DNA of 64,000 nucleotides from Diabrotica undecimpunctata (Eukaryota; Arthropoda; Insecta; Coleoptera; Chrysomelidae): positions 6,386,001-6,450,000 of the forward strand of contig NC_092806.1 of assembly GCF_040954645.1 (NCBI RefSeq), written 5' to 3'. Both the position numbers and the translations under genes were made by a program. How positions within the stretch are numbered: position 1 is the first letter of the stretch; each line of letters opens with the position of its first letter. This document shows positions 21,641 to 32,806 of the stretch, one piece after another. The notes below the pieces were generated by a model. The model was given only the letters and a program-made list of their open reading frames with translations, did no database searches and had not been told where the DNA came from.

Positions 21641-22800
21641 AGCTCTATATGGTGCCTTCTACTGTCATCCTGGTGCCTTAGTCTGTCGTACGGCCGTAGC
21701 GTCCTCCTGGTTTTCAGGGGTTTCTGGACGATCTACGACCGCCGCTCTTGAAGAGGATCTCAAGTTTCGAGAGTCCATCTTCGTATTAAAGGAGTTTATT
21801 GAGATACCGGCCGTTACGGGCAAGAAGATCCACCGAGCCTTTCTCTAATTCTCTAACAGTTCGAGCTTTCTTACAGACAAAATATTCTTACACTGACTTT
21901 ATATATGTTAGAATTCTGATGCGTGGTGTATACCTCAAGTTCCACAGAGATGTCGGCCTTCTCACGTCGTGTAGCCGCGTTCCCTCTCCTAAGGTATCGC
22001 TACCTTTTCGTTAACAGTAATTCATATAGTTACTATTTACGTAAGGTTTCGGAGACGAAGTGTTATTGCAGCTCGACCTGATCGGAAAAGCAATTACAAG
22101 TCCCGTCGGGGCTTTTATTCGCTCTTTACCGCGACAGGCCCAAATAACGCTGTGGTCAGTTCGACACGATGTGAGGTAGTTCTAAGACCAATGTCTTACG
22201 GGGCTAGTAGTGTATGACGACTGGATCCCGATCGGAAGATGTGCTGTTCTTTTATACACATCGTGTTTGAGAAATTTCAGCACACTTTCGCCGAAAGGCC
22301 AATGACAGTGCCGTTAATAACGGGCACTGTGGTTGGCCGGCCAAAGTAACAATCTTTGTCGTGATTGGTTACCTTGGCGACAAGTCGTAGACTAATACCC
22401 ACCCTAATGCGCATCGCCCCGCCTTTAAACATCTTTCTATTTTTCTATTGGCCGAGAGATCTGAAAATGCCATATAAATACTAATCTGCTTATAAATATG
22501 CGACATTTTTCAGCTCTCGGCTCAGTCTGGTCTCGGCTAAATAGGGTCTCTGCGCCGTGGGAGTCCGATGTCGGGGCGCTGCTCCGGTTCTCCGAACATG
22601 TAGACTCTGTGGCTGGACCTTGTCCACCTTCCAAACTGTGTTTTATTTATTCTACCACATGAGAAATGTTGATTATCCACCAAGAATGGAAGATACGCAT
22701 TGTGGACTTCGAATTGGCTGGTCGAAGTCCCTCTGTAAGGCACCGTGGGAGTGTTAAGTGGCAGTGATTCATCAAGCCCTTACCTCCCATATGGTGATAC
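21640..22800. other. GC-rich segment, possible LTR or promoter region
   Basis: More than 1 kb departs from the AT-rich background and keeps many CpG sites. Short frames in it are not recognisable. The GC-box-like CCCCGCC near 22418, a TATA-type string at 22471-22480 and initiator-like TCAGC/TCAGT motifs about 35-50 bases downstream suggest a Pol II promoter, as in the LTR of a Ty3/gypsy or BEL element. I found no primer-binding site or second LTR, so the LTR reading stays tentative; a host promoter is the alternative. Confidence 0.4.
22471..22526 (+). promoter_or_regulatory. Candidate Pol II core promoter (TATA plus initiator)
   Basis: CATATAAATA lies about 35 bases before TTCAGC (22509-22514), with a second TCAGTC at 22522-22527. 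Arthropod initiators commonly read TCAGT. No downstream gene is identified. Confidence 0.4.
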
Positions 22801-22859
22801 TACATAAAGCTTTAAGGAACATACTATTTTCTAGACACCCTGTATAGTGACATATCATG

Positions 22860-23685
22860 CTGCTCTACTTCATGTCTATTTTTGTAAACCAAACCATCGA
22901 ACACAAGTTAAATATTTATCCTACATTACTTTCAACTTTTTAGGTCTGGCTACAAACCCTTTTCACTTTACCGTTCCACAAAAAATAAATGAGCATTCCC
23001 TGTTCGTCAAGCTTATCGAAGTTTGAATTTAACTTTTCCCGAAAAGTGTACGGGCTTAAAATGCCCGAAAATACTCGAGAACAAAACGCTTCTCTCGAAT
23101 ACTGCTATACAGACTTTTAGAAAGAAGTTAGCGAAACACCTAATACAGCTACCAAAAACAATGAAGTTTAATTCGCGTTCGCTTGTCGAAGAATTATTTA
23201 GAGTTGGCCCTACAACAAGGAGAAAATTAAGTATTTAAACAAACGGTTAGGTAAACAATGAAACGGACCAAAAGTAAACAAAACAAGTATAAACATCCAA
23301 GAATTGGGGCGATCCGGTGTCTTTGGTCGAGAACAGGGTTAATTTCATGCCTTTAACATTAATGGAACTCGAGTACAATGAATAATTTCTGCTAGAATAT
23401 TTTGTTTTTAAAACTTTTATAAAACAAAAAAAGGTTTATACATATTTAATTTAATTGATTTTGTGATGATTTCAGATTGAATAAAAGCAAGTTATGTAGA
23501 CCATGCACAATATAATTTCGCTATTCAGATGCGCAAAACAAAATAGGAAATAAATTTACGCACTTTGTATAACTTATTAACTTATTTAGATTGTATATAC
23601 CAAATGTTGTTTTTTATTAATTTTATTAATGTTTTGTATTTTGAGAACGATCTCCGAAGTGGAAATTAAAACGTCAATAAATTTA
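22860..23685. other. Unassigned region; small unknown frame 23023-23238
   Basis: A 71-residue frame (MNLTFPEKCTGLKC to RRKLSI) has mixed composition and no family I recognise. It could be an exon or a transposon relic. The rest is AT-rich. The CACCCTGTATA string at 22837-22848 is a common transposon-end motif in insects but has no partner here. Confidence 0.3.
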
Positions 23686-24105
23686 TTCTAGACTTAAATT
23701 GTGGCTTATTGCCAACAAAAATAGTAGTTGCTTTAAGATGACACAAGAAAATAGCGTCAGAACAATATACTCCAATCGTCAAAGACGAAAATGCCACTAA
23801 ACCTCTAAAAATCATAAGAACAAGCTGGATTTTGCCGACAATGTTAATTTTAGGACGCCAAAAAAGATGCAAAAAAGTTGACCACTTTTACCCTCGGGCT
23901 TTCATCTAAAGCCCCCTTCGTAGAGGGGGGAAAACGGAAAAAAATCGATTTACCAAGAATTTGTACGCTATAGAAAAAAATATTTTAGATAAAAAATGTA
24001 GCTAAGATAATGTTGGATATTAGCATTTTTTGTGTAGAATAAACCGTTCTCTCTGAAACAACGCTTGAAGCGATCGTCAATTTTTAATGTGAGTTATACG
24101 CGCTA

Positions 24106-25321
24106 GATTAGATTAGATTAGATTATGTGAGGTCGTTAAGGCCATGCGGCCTCACCGCACTTCGACCTATAGAGATCTTTTGTGCATACCTTAATCTAGT
24201 TAAACTCTAGAATGCCAATACTTCTGATGAAGTTGATTAGCTTCCTAGGTGACTTGTTTCCTATGTCAGAGGACGCCAGACTGACCTCTCCTAGGAATTT
24301 TAGTATTTTTCAGAACAGTGCTACGCAGTTGCATAGTATATGTTCTGCCGTTTCTTTTTCATTGTGACAGAAACGACAGTTCTCACTATCTGATTTGCCC
24401 ATCTTCTTGAGATGATATCTCAGAGGGCAGTGACCAGTGAGAAGGCCAGAGACCATTTTGATATCTTTTTTACTCATTTCGAGAAGGCGGTTTGTTGCAG
24501 TAGGCGACACTTTTATGAGCCTTTTTGCTTGCCTTTGTCCTGGTGTGTTAGACCAATATGATCTTAGTAGTAGATTGAGTTCCCAGGTACGGAGTTCCTC
24601 TCTGATGTGGCTTTTCGATAGTCCACAGAAGGGTTCCGGACCCTGGAATGGGGTATTAGCTCCTTCTTTTGCGAGGCTGTCAGCTTCCTCATTTCCTGCA
24701 ATTCCCTTGTGACCTGGCACCCACATCACAGTTACATTGTTGCGTTCCGCCAGCTTCTTGAGAGATTGTTTACAGTCCCAAACCAACTTCGACTCACATG
24801 TAAATGACTTTAGAGCCTTTAAGGCGGCTTGGCTGTCTGATAAAATAAGGACTCTTGTCCTACGGGTGTCTCGGTTGAGACATTCTTGGGCACTTATGTC
24901 TATAGCAAGTATTTCTGCCTGGAAGATAGTTGGGGCGTTTCCAAGAGATTTAGATAGCCTGAAATTGGGCCCAGTAACTCCCACTCCTGCCCTTTCATCT
25001 ATCTTAGATCCATCCGTATACCATACGAGTGAACCTTCTTCCACTTTTGGTTCAATTTCTTCACCCATTTGGTGGTTTTTTATGATCACTTCAAAGGGTG
25101 TTTCAAAGTCGAATTTGACTGGCATAGCATCTGTCGGCATGTCCTTAGAATCCAATGGAATTTCTTCTAAGATTTTCAGGTGGCCAACTAGATCTCCAGG
25201 TTTCATTATTTGTGTCTGTCGCAGTTTTAAGGCGGTAGTTACTGCCTCCCTCCTTATGCAGAACTGCAAGGGAGGAAGGTTCAGCATCGCCTCTAGAGCT
25301 GCAGTGGAACATGTTGACATT
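24106..25321 (-). mobile_element. LINE H: 5'-truncated RNase H LINE with 13-bp target duplication
   Basis: GTTATACGCGCTA flanks the element exactly (24093-24105 and 25322-25334). On the minus strand it starts within the region before RNase H, ends its reading frame at 24196, and finishes with an (AATCT)n tail (24106-24126) instead of poly(A). It lies inside dispersed repeat R and is therefore younger. Confidence 0.93.
24196..25321 (-). pseudogene. LINE H RNase H domain and CCHC tail
   Basis: The frame carries all four RNase H catalytic acidic positions: WYTDGSK, QAEILAI, ILSDSQAA and the closing WVPGHKGIAGNEEADSLAK. A C-terminal finger CRFCHNEKETAEHILC follows. TGA at 24310-24312 interrupts ALF*KILKFLGE, probably a former CGA (Arg). 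Reading then continues to a natural TAG at 24196-24198. The domain removes the RNA strand after reverse transcription in I/R1-group LINEs. The RT itself was lost to 5' truncation. Only one lesion is seen in the retained part. Confidence 0.93.
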
Positions 25322-25429
25322 GTTATACGCGCTAAATCAATGTTCAATAAAATTTGTATCAGCTCGACGATAAAAATTTGATATCTTTTGATCAGAGTGA
25401 CATTTAATATCTATTAACAAATATAAAGA

Positions 25430-27035
25430 TGCTTTTTAAAGCTAAAGAGTGCAGAGGTTTGGACTTTGGACACTTTGGACCAAAAACCCTAGAGTGGCTC
25501 GTAAAAATTATGAACTATTGCGTCCGTACATTCCAAATCCCCAAAATCTGGAGGAAATCTAGAATGCTGGCCCTCTTAAACCAGGAAAGGATCCGGCGAA
25601 TACAAAGAGTTTTAGACCTGTCTCTTTTCAAGGCGTTCGAAAGAATGATGCTGAACCGGATCGCTAAATCTGTGGACACTAAAATTATTCCTGAACAAGC
25701 AGGGTTTAGACCCGGAAAGTACTGTTGCAGTCAAACACTTAATCTCACCCAAGATATTGAAGATGGGTTTGAACGGAAAGAAATAACAGGAGTAGCGTTC
25801 ATAGAGCTGACTGCCGCCTATGACACAGTTAGCCATGAACGGCTGCTGGTAAAACTCTACAAAATTACAAAGGATTTCCGACTAACAAGGCTAATGAAAT
25901 GTAAATGAAGGGATCAAAAAAATGGACTCCCACAGGGAAATGTCCTCGCGCTGATGCTAGACAACATTTTCACCAACGACCAACCCAAAAAGCAACGAAC
26001 AAGACAGTTGATTTACGCGAGTGATACAGCTGTGGCAGCTCAGCTTCAATGAAGTTCAAGTAAAACTGAAAGATGCCCTAGAAGACTTAGCACTATCCTA
26101 TGACGAAAACCATCTAAAACCCAATCCTACAAAAACCCAGGTGTGTGCTTTCCACCATAAAAACAAGCATGCCCGAAGAGACTGAAGATGGAATGGCGTG
26201 GTCAGATGATGGAACAAAATGAGACGCCAAAATACCTTGGCGTTCGTCTGGATAGAACTCTGTCTTATCGATATCACTGTCAAGATGTCAAGAAAAAAGT
26301 AAGCGCCAGAAATAATATCATCTGCAAACTAACAAATACAAAATGGGGAGCACACCCACACACTCTCCGTACTTCTGCCTTAGCATTTTGTTCTTCTGCC
26401 GCCGAATTTGGAGCACCAGTGTGTGAAATCTCTGCTCACGCTAAAAACGTCGATGTTGCGTTAAATTAAACATTTCGTATAATATCTGGTTGCCTGAAAC
26501 CGATCCCTCTCGAAGAAGTCTATCCTACAGTTGGAATCGCTCCACCTGCTATCAAAAGACAGTTCACGTCAGAGATAGAGCGAAAGAAGCAGGAGACGGA
26601 TTGAAGACACACCTTGTATGACCACCAAGTTCAGCCAAGTAGACTAAGATCTTGGAAAAGCTTTCTGAAAAAATAACGATCCCTTCCCGAAGAGCCAAAG
26701 ACGCGCCGAATATACCCATGGCAAGCGTCAGCTTCAACACATTTTGCCCCCTCAGAAGAAATGGCCGCTGGACACAAAAAGCGCTAAACTGACTAAGAAC
26801 TGGCATTTCACGTTGTGCTAGTAACCTTAGGAAATGGGGATACCAGAAGGACGATACCTGCGACTGTGGCGCGGTTCAGATTAATCACCATCTACTATCA
26901 TGCACAGAGATGACAGAGACCTGCTCAGAAGAAGACCTATTTTCAACGAATGACAGGGCCATCTATGTGACCAACCATTGGAAATATAAAATTTAAAGCT
27001 GTTGGTGTTCCGAACATGGAAAGTAAGTAAGTAAT
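25430..27035 (+). pseudogene. LINE I: reverse transcriptase remnant with (GTAA)n tail
   Basis: The frame 25429-25908 reads FGPKTLEWLVKIMNYC, EQAGFRPGKYCCSQTLNLTQ and the catalytic LTAAYDTVSHERLL. Later frames give NGLPQGNVLA, YASDTAVAAQ (the usual YADD has become YASD), YLGVRLDRTLSY, KWGAHPHTLRTSAL, AAEFGAPVC and RIISGCLK. The end carries a GTAAGTAAGTAA tail near 27024-27035. There are stops and frameshifts throughout. Clade not assigned; the pattern is common in insect genomes. Confidence 0.82.
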
Positions 27036-27104
27036 AGAGTTTTTATAAAGGCGTTAAATAAATAAACGTAGCCCGATTTTTTCCAATTTTCATCATTCTC
27101 ATGG

Positions 27105-27267
27105 GATCATTATATTTCTTTTATTAATCGGCCCCTGTGGAGTTTTGATAACTAGAGCCTAATATTTAAAACCAATAGCATGAAATTTTAGATTTAAGTT
27201 TTGGCAACACATATGAGGTATTTTAAATATGCTTAAAAAACGCTAAATTTAAACTTTCACATTACAA
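27105..27267 (+). repeat. Dispersed repeat S, copy A
   Basis: AAACC.ATA..ATGAAATTTT followed by GGCAACA...TATGAGG and TTTAAACTTT.ACATTACAAA recurs in the same order at 51420-51520. No coding capacity; it is likely a piece of an unidentified transposon. Confidence 0.65.
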
Positions 27268-27274
27268 AAATAGT

Positions 27275-27480
27275 TTGTAGTAAGTTTGTAGTCGTGATCC
27301 TCATAGGCATTCCAATCGCCTGCTATCAAGACGTGTGAGCCAAGGGTTAGGAAGAAGCTGTCGTATTCTTTAACTAGGGCCTTTAACTATATCATGTCTA
27401 GAAGGTAGATATATAGCTGTCAATGGCCATGAGAACGTTTTTATTCTGATTGACGTTTTCTGAATTTCAGGTGTGAAATA
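27275..27480 (-). pseudogene. LINE endonuclease scrap
   Basis: On the minus strand the frames give TAIYLPSRHDIVK and then LVKEYDSFFLTLGSHVLIAG, DWNAYEDHDYK. This is the region around the GGDxNAKH metal-binding motif of jockey/I-type APE endonucleases. It is too short and broken to place further. Confidence 0.6.
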
Positions 27481-27964
27481 ACTTTATAAAATGTTATGTT
27501 TACCAGATGATCTCACTATAATGGCCGATCTTGTATGGGCTGTTTCGTCAGGATGGTAGATAAAATATATTGTATAAAATGGAATTCTGACAACTGTTCT
27601 ATTAGATAAATATCTCTCTGAAACTAATAATTTAAATATTTTGTTAACTTTTATAAATAATGTAATTTCTTGGAAATAATTTGTTAATCCGTTTGCGTTC
27701 CAACGGCTATTCTTATTAGCTTAGCCAATAATAGGGCCAAAAAATCCCCATTTGTACTGATTAGATTGAAGAAATAGATAGAAGGGAAAGCAGCATGTAC
27801 TTTTATCTCGGGTACTATTAAGGTAGAAATGATTGCTCCTTTAACTTTTTTAATTAATTAAAAATAAGCAAAATCATTTAATCAAGGAATCTATTTCATA
27901 CTTTATCATCTGTCTTCATAGATTAGTTTTTTTTAAATAGGTTTAGTGTAGTATCGGATTGTCA

Positions 27965-28140
27965 ATGTGGCGTCAGAGAAAGAAAGTCGACACAAAATGC
28001 TATTTGTAATCTAACTTTACAAATATCAGAAGCTTTTGAGTCAATAAATGAGCCTAAGAAGGCGTTTGACACGATATCGCACATAATTTGGTAATAAAAT
28101 CTTAAGAAGTAGAGTAGAGAAGTTGGGACTCATAATACCT
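27965..28140 (+). pseudogene. LINE RT scrap around the first catalytic aspartate
   Basis: The peptide CGVRERKSTQNAICNL, then QISEAFE and KKAFDTISHIIW, matches the QxGFRxxxST...N to AFDTVSH segment of jockey/CR1-like RTs. A few residues are deleted between the blocks. 27481-27964 and 28141-28790 hold nothing recognisable. Confidence 0.6.
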
Positions 28141-28789
28141 ACAGGGAAAGATTCAAGGAATCCTAATGTAACTTTTTAATGGACTATATATTTTATAATT
28201 ATGTATTATCTCAACTAAAATAATTCATTTATTGCTTAGTAGAAAATTTATTAGGATAATATATTCACTGTACTATAAACACTTCTAAATTCAATAAAAA
28301 TCTGTTCCGCCTGTATGTTATATGCCGCAGCGGTAAATGCCATCTACGACAGACGTACGGGGTTTGCCAGATATCAACAGCACTGTTTTCTCAGTGCAAA
28401 GATTAACGCATGATTTGGAAGTTAATACATTTTCGTGACAATAGATGACAGCGGGATTAGCGTCTGGAAAGGAGGCGTATGTTATGCGTGTCAGAGATTC
28501 TGGATAATTAATAATAAGGATCCTATTATTCAATCATAGAGATGGAAGATTGTTAAATAGTAAGGCAAACAAGTTAACATATATCATAAAGAAACACTCT
28601 TCAGTGGTGACACGTGAGTTTTTCAAAAGTGTTACCAAAACCAGATGTAAAAATTATTTATTTAAAATTATTTTGAACCTACCAAATATAAGTTTTTGTT
28701 TATTTTAGGTAATTTATAATATTTTATGTACTGGACTGGGCGACTCAAACATCGTATGGGATAAAATTAAACGAATAACTTTTCCCAAA

Positions 28790-28790
<1 letters not shown>

Positions 28791-28876
<86 letters not shown>
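28791..28876. repeat. (AT)n microsatellite
   Basis: About 40 AT units, ending 30 bases before the hAT fragment. Confidence 0.95.
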
Positions 28877-28879
<3 letters not shown>

Positions 28880-28907
28880 GAATAAACAAACTAAACAGAT
28901 TATTTTT

Positions 28908-29405
28908 CTATAAAATTGAACACAAATTTAAAACGAACAAGTAGGAAAAAGAATAAATTATTTTGAAAACTATCTTTATATTTTCAATATTTAATTCAAT
29001 TCGGCGATTTCCTTTATTTGCAAAAATGTTAATAACAGAATCGTAAAAAGAGGGTTTTGTTATTAATTCTTTTAAAACGCATTTTTCAATGAAAATTAAA
29101 AAAAGTGACGATGTTCGATCTTGCAGTTGGGTATTTCTTTGGCATGTTTTAATCCGTTTTATTGCTGAAAAATTTCTTTCAACAAATACACTTGTAGCTG
29201 AAATTGTTAAAAATAGGTTTGCCAATTTACAAACTTCCCGAACATTTTCTTCAATATAGTCTGGATCAAAATAAATACCTGTCAATTCTGTTTTTAACTT
29301 TACTGTGTCAAATTTTTGTCCATATAGCTTTACACGTTGACGAAAGGCGCTATCTGCAAATTTTTGTGCATAATTTTTAAAATTGCCAAAATCAAATAGT
29401 ACCAC
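28908..29405 (-). pseudogene. hAT transposase C-terminal (dimerisation) region
   Basis: The frame contains LANLFLTISATSVFVERNFS then AIKRIKTCQRNTQLQ and DRTSSLFLIFIEK, the hATC dimerisation signature (SxxxERxFSxLKRIKTxxRNxxxxxRxxxLxLxxIE) near residues 88-140. The N-terminal zinc finger and the DDE core are missing. A long lysine/isoleucine-rich tail follows. It lies directly before repeat R copy 2. This is the only hAT transposase piece in the window, but nothing links it to the MITE at 12.0 kb. Confidence 0.85.
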
Positions 29406-29459
29406 ACTATAAATGCTTTAAATTAGAAACCTAGAAACACTAATTGCTGTAAACCTAAA

Positions 29460-29760
29460 TTGAGTCTATACTCCAGTTGTCAGAGACGAAAATGTCATCG
29501 AAACTCTAAAAATCATACGGACCAACTGAATTTTGACGAGCATATTAATTTTGGAATCCCAAAAAATATGCAAAAAAATTTAGTACTTTTACCTCCGAGC
29601 TTCCCTCTGAAACCTCCCTCGGAGGGCGGTAAAAACGCAAACAAAATCAATTTACCAAGAATCTGTCACCGTAGTCAGTTACTTGCGCGATATCAATACG
29701 CTAAAAATTCGATATCTTTTAATTCAACTGACCTATCGACAAAAGTCAAGATGCTTAAGA
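29460..29760 (+). repeat. Dispersed repeat R, copy 2
   Basis: Aligns with 23760-23965 and 25335-25395 in the same orientation, but lacks about 110 bases present in copy 1 after GATTTACCAAGAAT. No gene content is recognised. Confidence 0.7.
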
Positions 29761-30192
29761 AATTATTACATTTCACGTTTATCTATTTATACCTATATAG
29801 TTCCGGTAAACTATTTTTACTATTATACACAATTTCCGAACTTTTTTTTTTATTTTTTTTTATTTTTATGGCTTCGGCAGTTTGCCATACAGCCAGTTAC
29901 ATAATCTTTTAATCTCATTAGGTACAGTAAAAAACTTTTGAGTTATTTGCAATCGAATAGACTAAAATAGATAAATTTACAACATTTAACAAAAAGAAGA
30001 GAAAAAATATAAATAATACATACACATATATATCCATAAACATATACAATTAACATGGGTCACTCGTTTCACGTCCAGGGGACCATCAGGACATTATAAT
30101 ATATAACATACACAGAACTAGGCCACGGTAAATAGGATTAAACATATAAATTAGAGAAAACAAAGGTAAAAAGTAAAAACCATTTTTTTTAA

Positions 30193-30753
30193 CTAAAGAA
30201 AAATATTACATTTGGTCAAAAAATCGATTATGCAATCGTAAATTAATCTATTTTGAGTCGCTAGGGCAGATAAAACGTTAAACGGAGATTTACCGGTAAT
30301 ACGAACTATATTATTATATAATAAGGTGGATTCCAAATTATATTTGGCACAACCAAAAATTACATGATCTAGGTCACCTTCTACTCCACATTCCACACAG
30401 TTTTTACTCTCGATCACATGAATCCTTGCAAGATGAGCAGGAAAACAAGCATGTCCAAATTTAAGCCTAGATATGGTTGTTATATAACGCCTAGGGACAT
30501 TATAAGTTCTGTGCCAATGTGCAACAGGGACAGTTGTGTGTAAAGAAGTGTATCTATTTGGGTTGGTAAAACAAAACTCAGACCATAGGTCACTCCATTT
30601 ATATTTTAAAACTGCCTTGCGTGAAGCAACCAAATCAGAAATACTGGGTAGAAATTCTGTGGTATCCACTGAATAAATACTTAATTTGGCTAGATGGTCC
30701 ACATGTTCATTATGTTTAATTCCACTGTGTGCTTTGGCCCATATAAATATCAC
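30193..30753 (-). CDS. LINE J ORF2 part 3: end of RNase H and zinc-finger tail
   Basis: This frame supplies the closing RNase H helix FIWAKAHSGIKHNEHVDHLA, with the last catalytic His and Asp. A finger follows, CVECGVEGDLDHVIFGC (C-x2-C-x7-H-x4-C), typical of the ORF2 C-terminus in RNase H LINEs. It is offset from part 2 by one base at the A9 run, so one extra or missing A explains the break. The natural stop at 30193 precedes the 3' UTR. Confidence 0.92.
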   Translation of the reverse strand: MIFIWAKAHSGIKHNEHVDHLAKLSIYSVDTTEFLPSISDLVASRKAVLKYKWSDLWSEFCFTNPNRYTSLHTTVPVAHWHRTYNVPRRYITTISRLKFGHACFPAHLARIHVIESKNCVECGVEGDLDHVIFGCAKYNLESTLLYNNIVRITGKSPFNVLSALATQNRLIYDCIIDFLTKCNIFL

Positions 30754-32806
30754 ATTTTTTTTTATTTTCCTTAAAGTGTTTAACTAATTTTTTAATTAAT
30801 ATTATGTAGGGATTGGAGTATGTGGTTGGAACAAAAGGTTGGTTAATGGCTGTGAGAACTGACATGGAATCTGAAACAATAATAACGGAGGAATCTCTGT
30901 TAGAAACAAAAAGTAGGGCTTGATATATGGCAATTGCTTCCGCACTAAATATGGAAATATTTGCTTTTAATTTGAACATTTTTTCTACCTTCTCCATGGG
31001 GATGTAAAAGGCACATCCTGTACCGTCTTCTGATTTGGAGGCATCCGTGTAGATAGTACTGTAGTAATCCCAATTGGATAAGATGCTTGTTATAATGTTG
31101 TTATTTGCTCTTCCAGTGTTAACATAATTTGGTTTAATAAATTTAACGCTATAAAAAAGAGCTTCAAAATCATTTATATCTGTGTGTGATTTTAAATTAA
31201 TAGCTTCATCAGCACAAACTGTGTTTTCTCTAAGAGCTTCACATAGGGTTGGAGAATTTTTCTTAATCCAATATTTATTCGTTAAATCATAATTGTTTAA
31301 ATTTGTTAATTCGGTATAAAGGAAAGTGTTTTGGTGTTTAATTTTCAGTAAAAATTTTTCGGCCAAGAAATGTCTTCTAAGAGAAATTGGAGGCTCACGT
31401 GCTTCAACATAAAGGGGCTCAATAGGAGTTGTCTTCATGGCACCAATACAGATACGCAAACATTGGTTTATAAATATGTTTAATTTGTTTAGTAAGTTCT
31501 TGCTGGCAGATCCATATAACCAACATCCATAATCTATGATAGAGCGAATGTAAGTTCTATAAAAAAGTAAGGAAGTCTGAACATCTGTTCCCCACCAAGT
31601 TTTAGTTGTCATTTTCAGAAAGTTTAGGCCTTTTTCACATCTATTTAACATATATTCTATGTGAAATTTCCATGTGAGCTTGTGATCCAGTATAATGCCC
31701 AAATATTTAATTACCTTTTTAAAAGGAATTTCTCGCTGTTTTACTATAAATGTTTCGATATTGGGAATATTATGTCTACTGAAAATGGTCACTGCTGATT
31801 TTGTGGCCGACAGCTGAAGGTGATTTTCTTCCAACCATATTTCTACAACGTTGTAGGTATCCATTAAAAATCCAAAAGCTTCATCTCTCTTCTTTGTTTC
31901 ACAGTAAATGCAGAAGTCATCTGCATATTGGATGATCTTAAAAGGATATTTTTCCAACTTTAATTTATGTAGGTCAGCTGTGTATAAATTGAAAAGAAAA
32001 GGACTTAAGACAGCTCCTTGTGGAATTCCTGTGAAAACATATCTTGGGCCTAATAAATGGTTGTTAAAATCCCTGACATAAACATGTCTTTCTGAATATA
32101 ATCCGATAATAGCATACACTATTGCCTTAGGAATGTTAAAATCAATAATCATTTTTTTACTCAAAATATTTAAGTTTAAGGTGTCATATGTTTTCTCAAT
32201 ATCAATAAAAATTGTTGGAAGAAAGTTATTTCTAGAGAAATTATTTTGAATATTTGTTACTAAGGTTGTAAGTGCATCTAGCGTACCCACTCCTCTTTTG
32301 TATGCAAATTGACAGGGCGTAAGCAGGTCTTTTTTATGTAGCCACCATTCCAGCCTATGTTTTATCATACGTTCGAAAGTTTTTTGCACACATGATAGCA
32401 GAGAAATTGGTCTATAAGAATGGGCCAAGTTAGGGTCTTTACCTTGTTTAGGAATCGCTGTGATTATAATTTTCCTAAAATCTTCAATGCACTCACCTAC
32501 AAGCATCTCATCAAAAATTTGTAGAAGAAAACTTTTTGCTATAATTGGTAGGTTCTCTAACATCGGATACTTTATTTGATCAAAACCCGGGGCAGTACTT
32601 TTTTTATTTCTTAAAGCATAATTTAGTTCATTAATGTGAAAATTATTTGCCAAAAAATGTTTTTTATCTAAGATCGTATGTTCGATATTTACAGTGAAAG
32701 GAACAGTCTGGGGAGCTACATGATTAAAAAACTCATCTATTAAATCATCATTATGTGGCTTACCAATGTTTATTGTTTTACGATTCATTTTTTTGCTTGT
32801 TTCCAT
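30716..32806 (-). CDS. LINE J ORF2 part 2: reverse transcriptase and start of RNase H
   Basis: The 696-residue frame overlaps part 1 by the A-run frameshift. RT blocks in order: KSTAPGFDQIKYPML, SYRPISLLSCVQKTFERMI, FAYKRGVGTLDALTTL, the FIDIEKTYDTL aspartate, GIPQGAVLSPFLFNLYTADL, catalytic QYADDFCIY and KYLGIILDHKLTW. After a thumb-like region comes RNase H with IYTDASKSEDGTG, SAEAIAIYQALLF and IIVSDSMSVLTAI, giving three of its acidic residues. The frame leaves in an A9 run (30755-30763). No nonsense mutation is seen. Confidence 0.93.
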   Translation of the reverse strand: METSKKMNRKTINIGKPHNDDLIDEFFNHVAPQTVPFTVNIEHTILDKKHFLANNFHINELNYALRNKKSTAPGFDQIKYPMLENLPIIAKSFLLQIFDEMLVGECIEDFRKIIITAIPKQGKDPNLAHSYRPISLLSCVQKTFERMIKHRLEWWLHKKDLLTPCQFAYKRGVGTLDALTTLVTNIQNNFSRNNFLPTIFIDIEKTYDTLNLNILSKKMIIDFNIPKAIVYAIIGLYSERHVYVRDFNNHLLGPRYVFTGIPQGAVLSPFLFNLYTADLHKLKLEKYPFKIIQYADDFCIYCETKKRDEAFGFLMDTYNVVEIWLEENHLQLSATKSAVTIFSRHNIPNIETFIVKQREIPFKKVIKYLGIILDHKLTWKFHIEYMLNRCEKGLNFLKMTTKTWWGTDVQTSLLFYRTYIRSIIDYGCWLYGSASKNLLNKLNIFINQCLRICIGAMKTTPIEPLYVEAREPPISLRRHFLAEKFLLKIKHQNTFLYTELTNLNNYDLTNKYWIKKNSPTLCEALRENTVCADEAINLKSHTDINDFEALFYSVKFIKPNYVNTGRANNNIITSILSNWDYYSTIYTDASKSEDGTGCAFYIPMEKVEKMFKLKANISIFSAEAIAIYQALLFVSNRDSSVIIVSDSMSVLTAINQPFVPTTYSNPYIILIKKLVKHFKENKKKCDIYMGQSTQWN

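Larger units (their letters stand above)
23686..25430 (+). repeat. Dispersed repeat R, copy 1 (interrupted by LINE H)
   Basis: The block 23760-23965 aligns in the same orientation with 29462-29668. Shared landmarks are ATACTCCA..., GACGAAAATG, AAAAATCATA and GATTTACCAAGAAT. After LINE H (24106-25321) is removed, similarity resumes at 25335-25395 against 29700-29730 (TTTGATATCTTTT versus TTCGATATCTTTT). The repeat also carries copy 2 of the TTAAATTGTGGCTTA motif at 23690. No coding capacity is evident; the type is unknown. Confidence 0.7.

Noticed and set aside
21870..21890. 3' splice site (pyrimidine run ending TTTCTTACAG)
   Set aside because: The motif is good, but no flanking coding sequence or matching donor makes an exon plausible.
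24737..25381. 214-residue plus-strand frame
   Set aside because: Antisense shadow of the LINE H RNase H gene.
28318..28533. 71-residue minus-strand frame with several Cys
   Set aside because: No recognised fold, no neighbours to support it, and length within chance for this composition.
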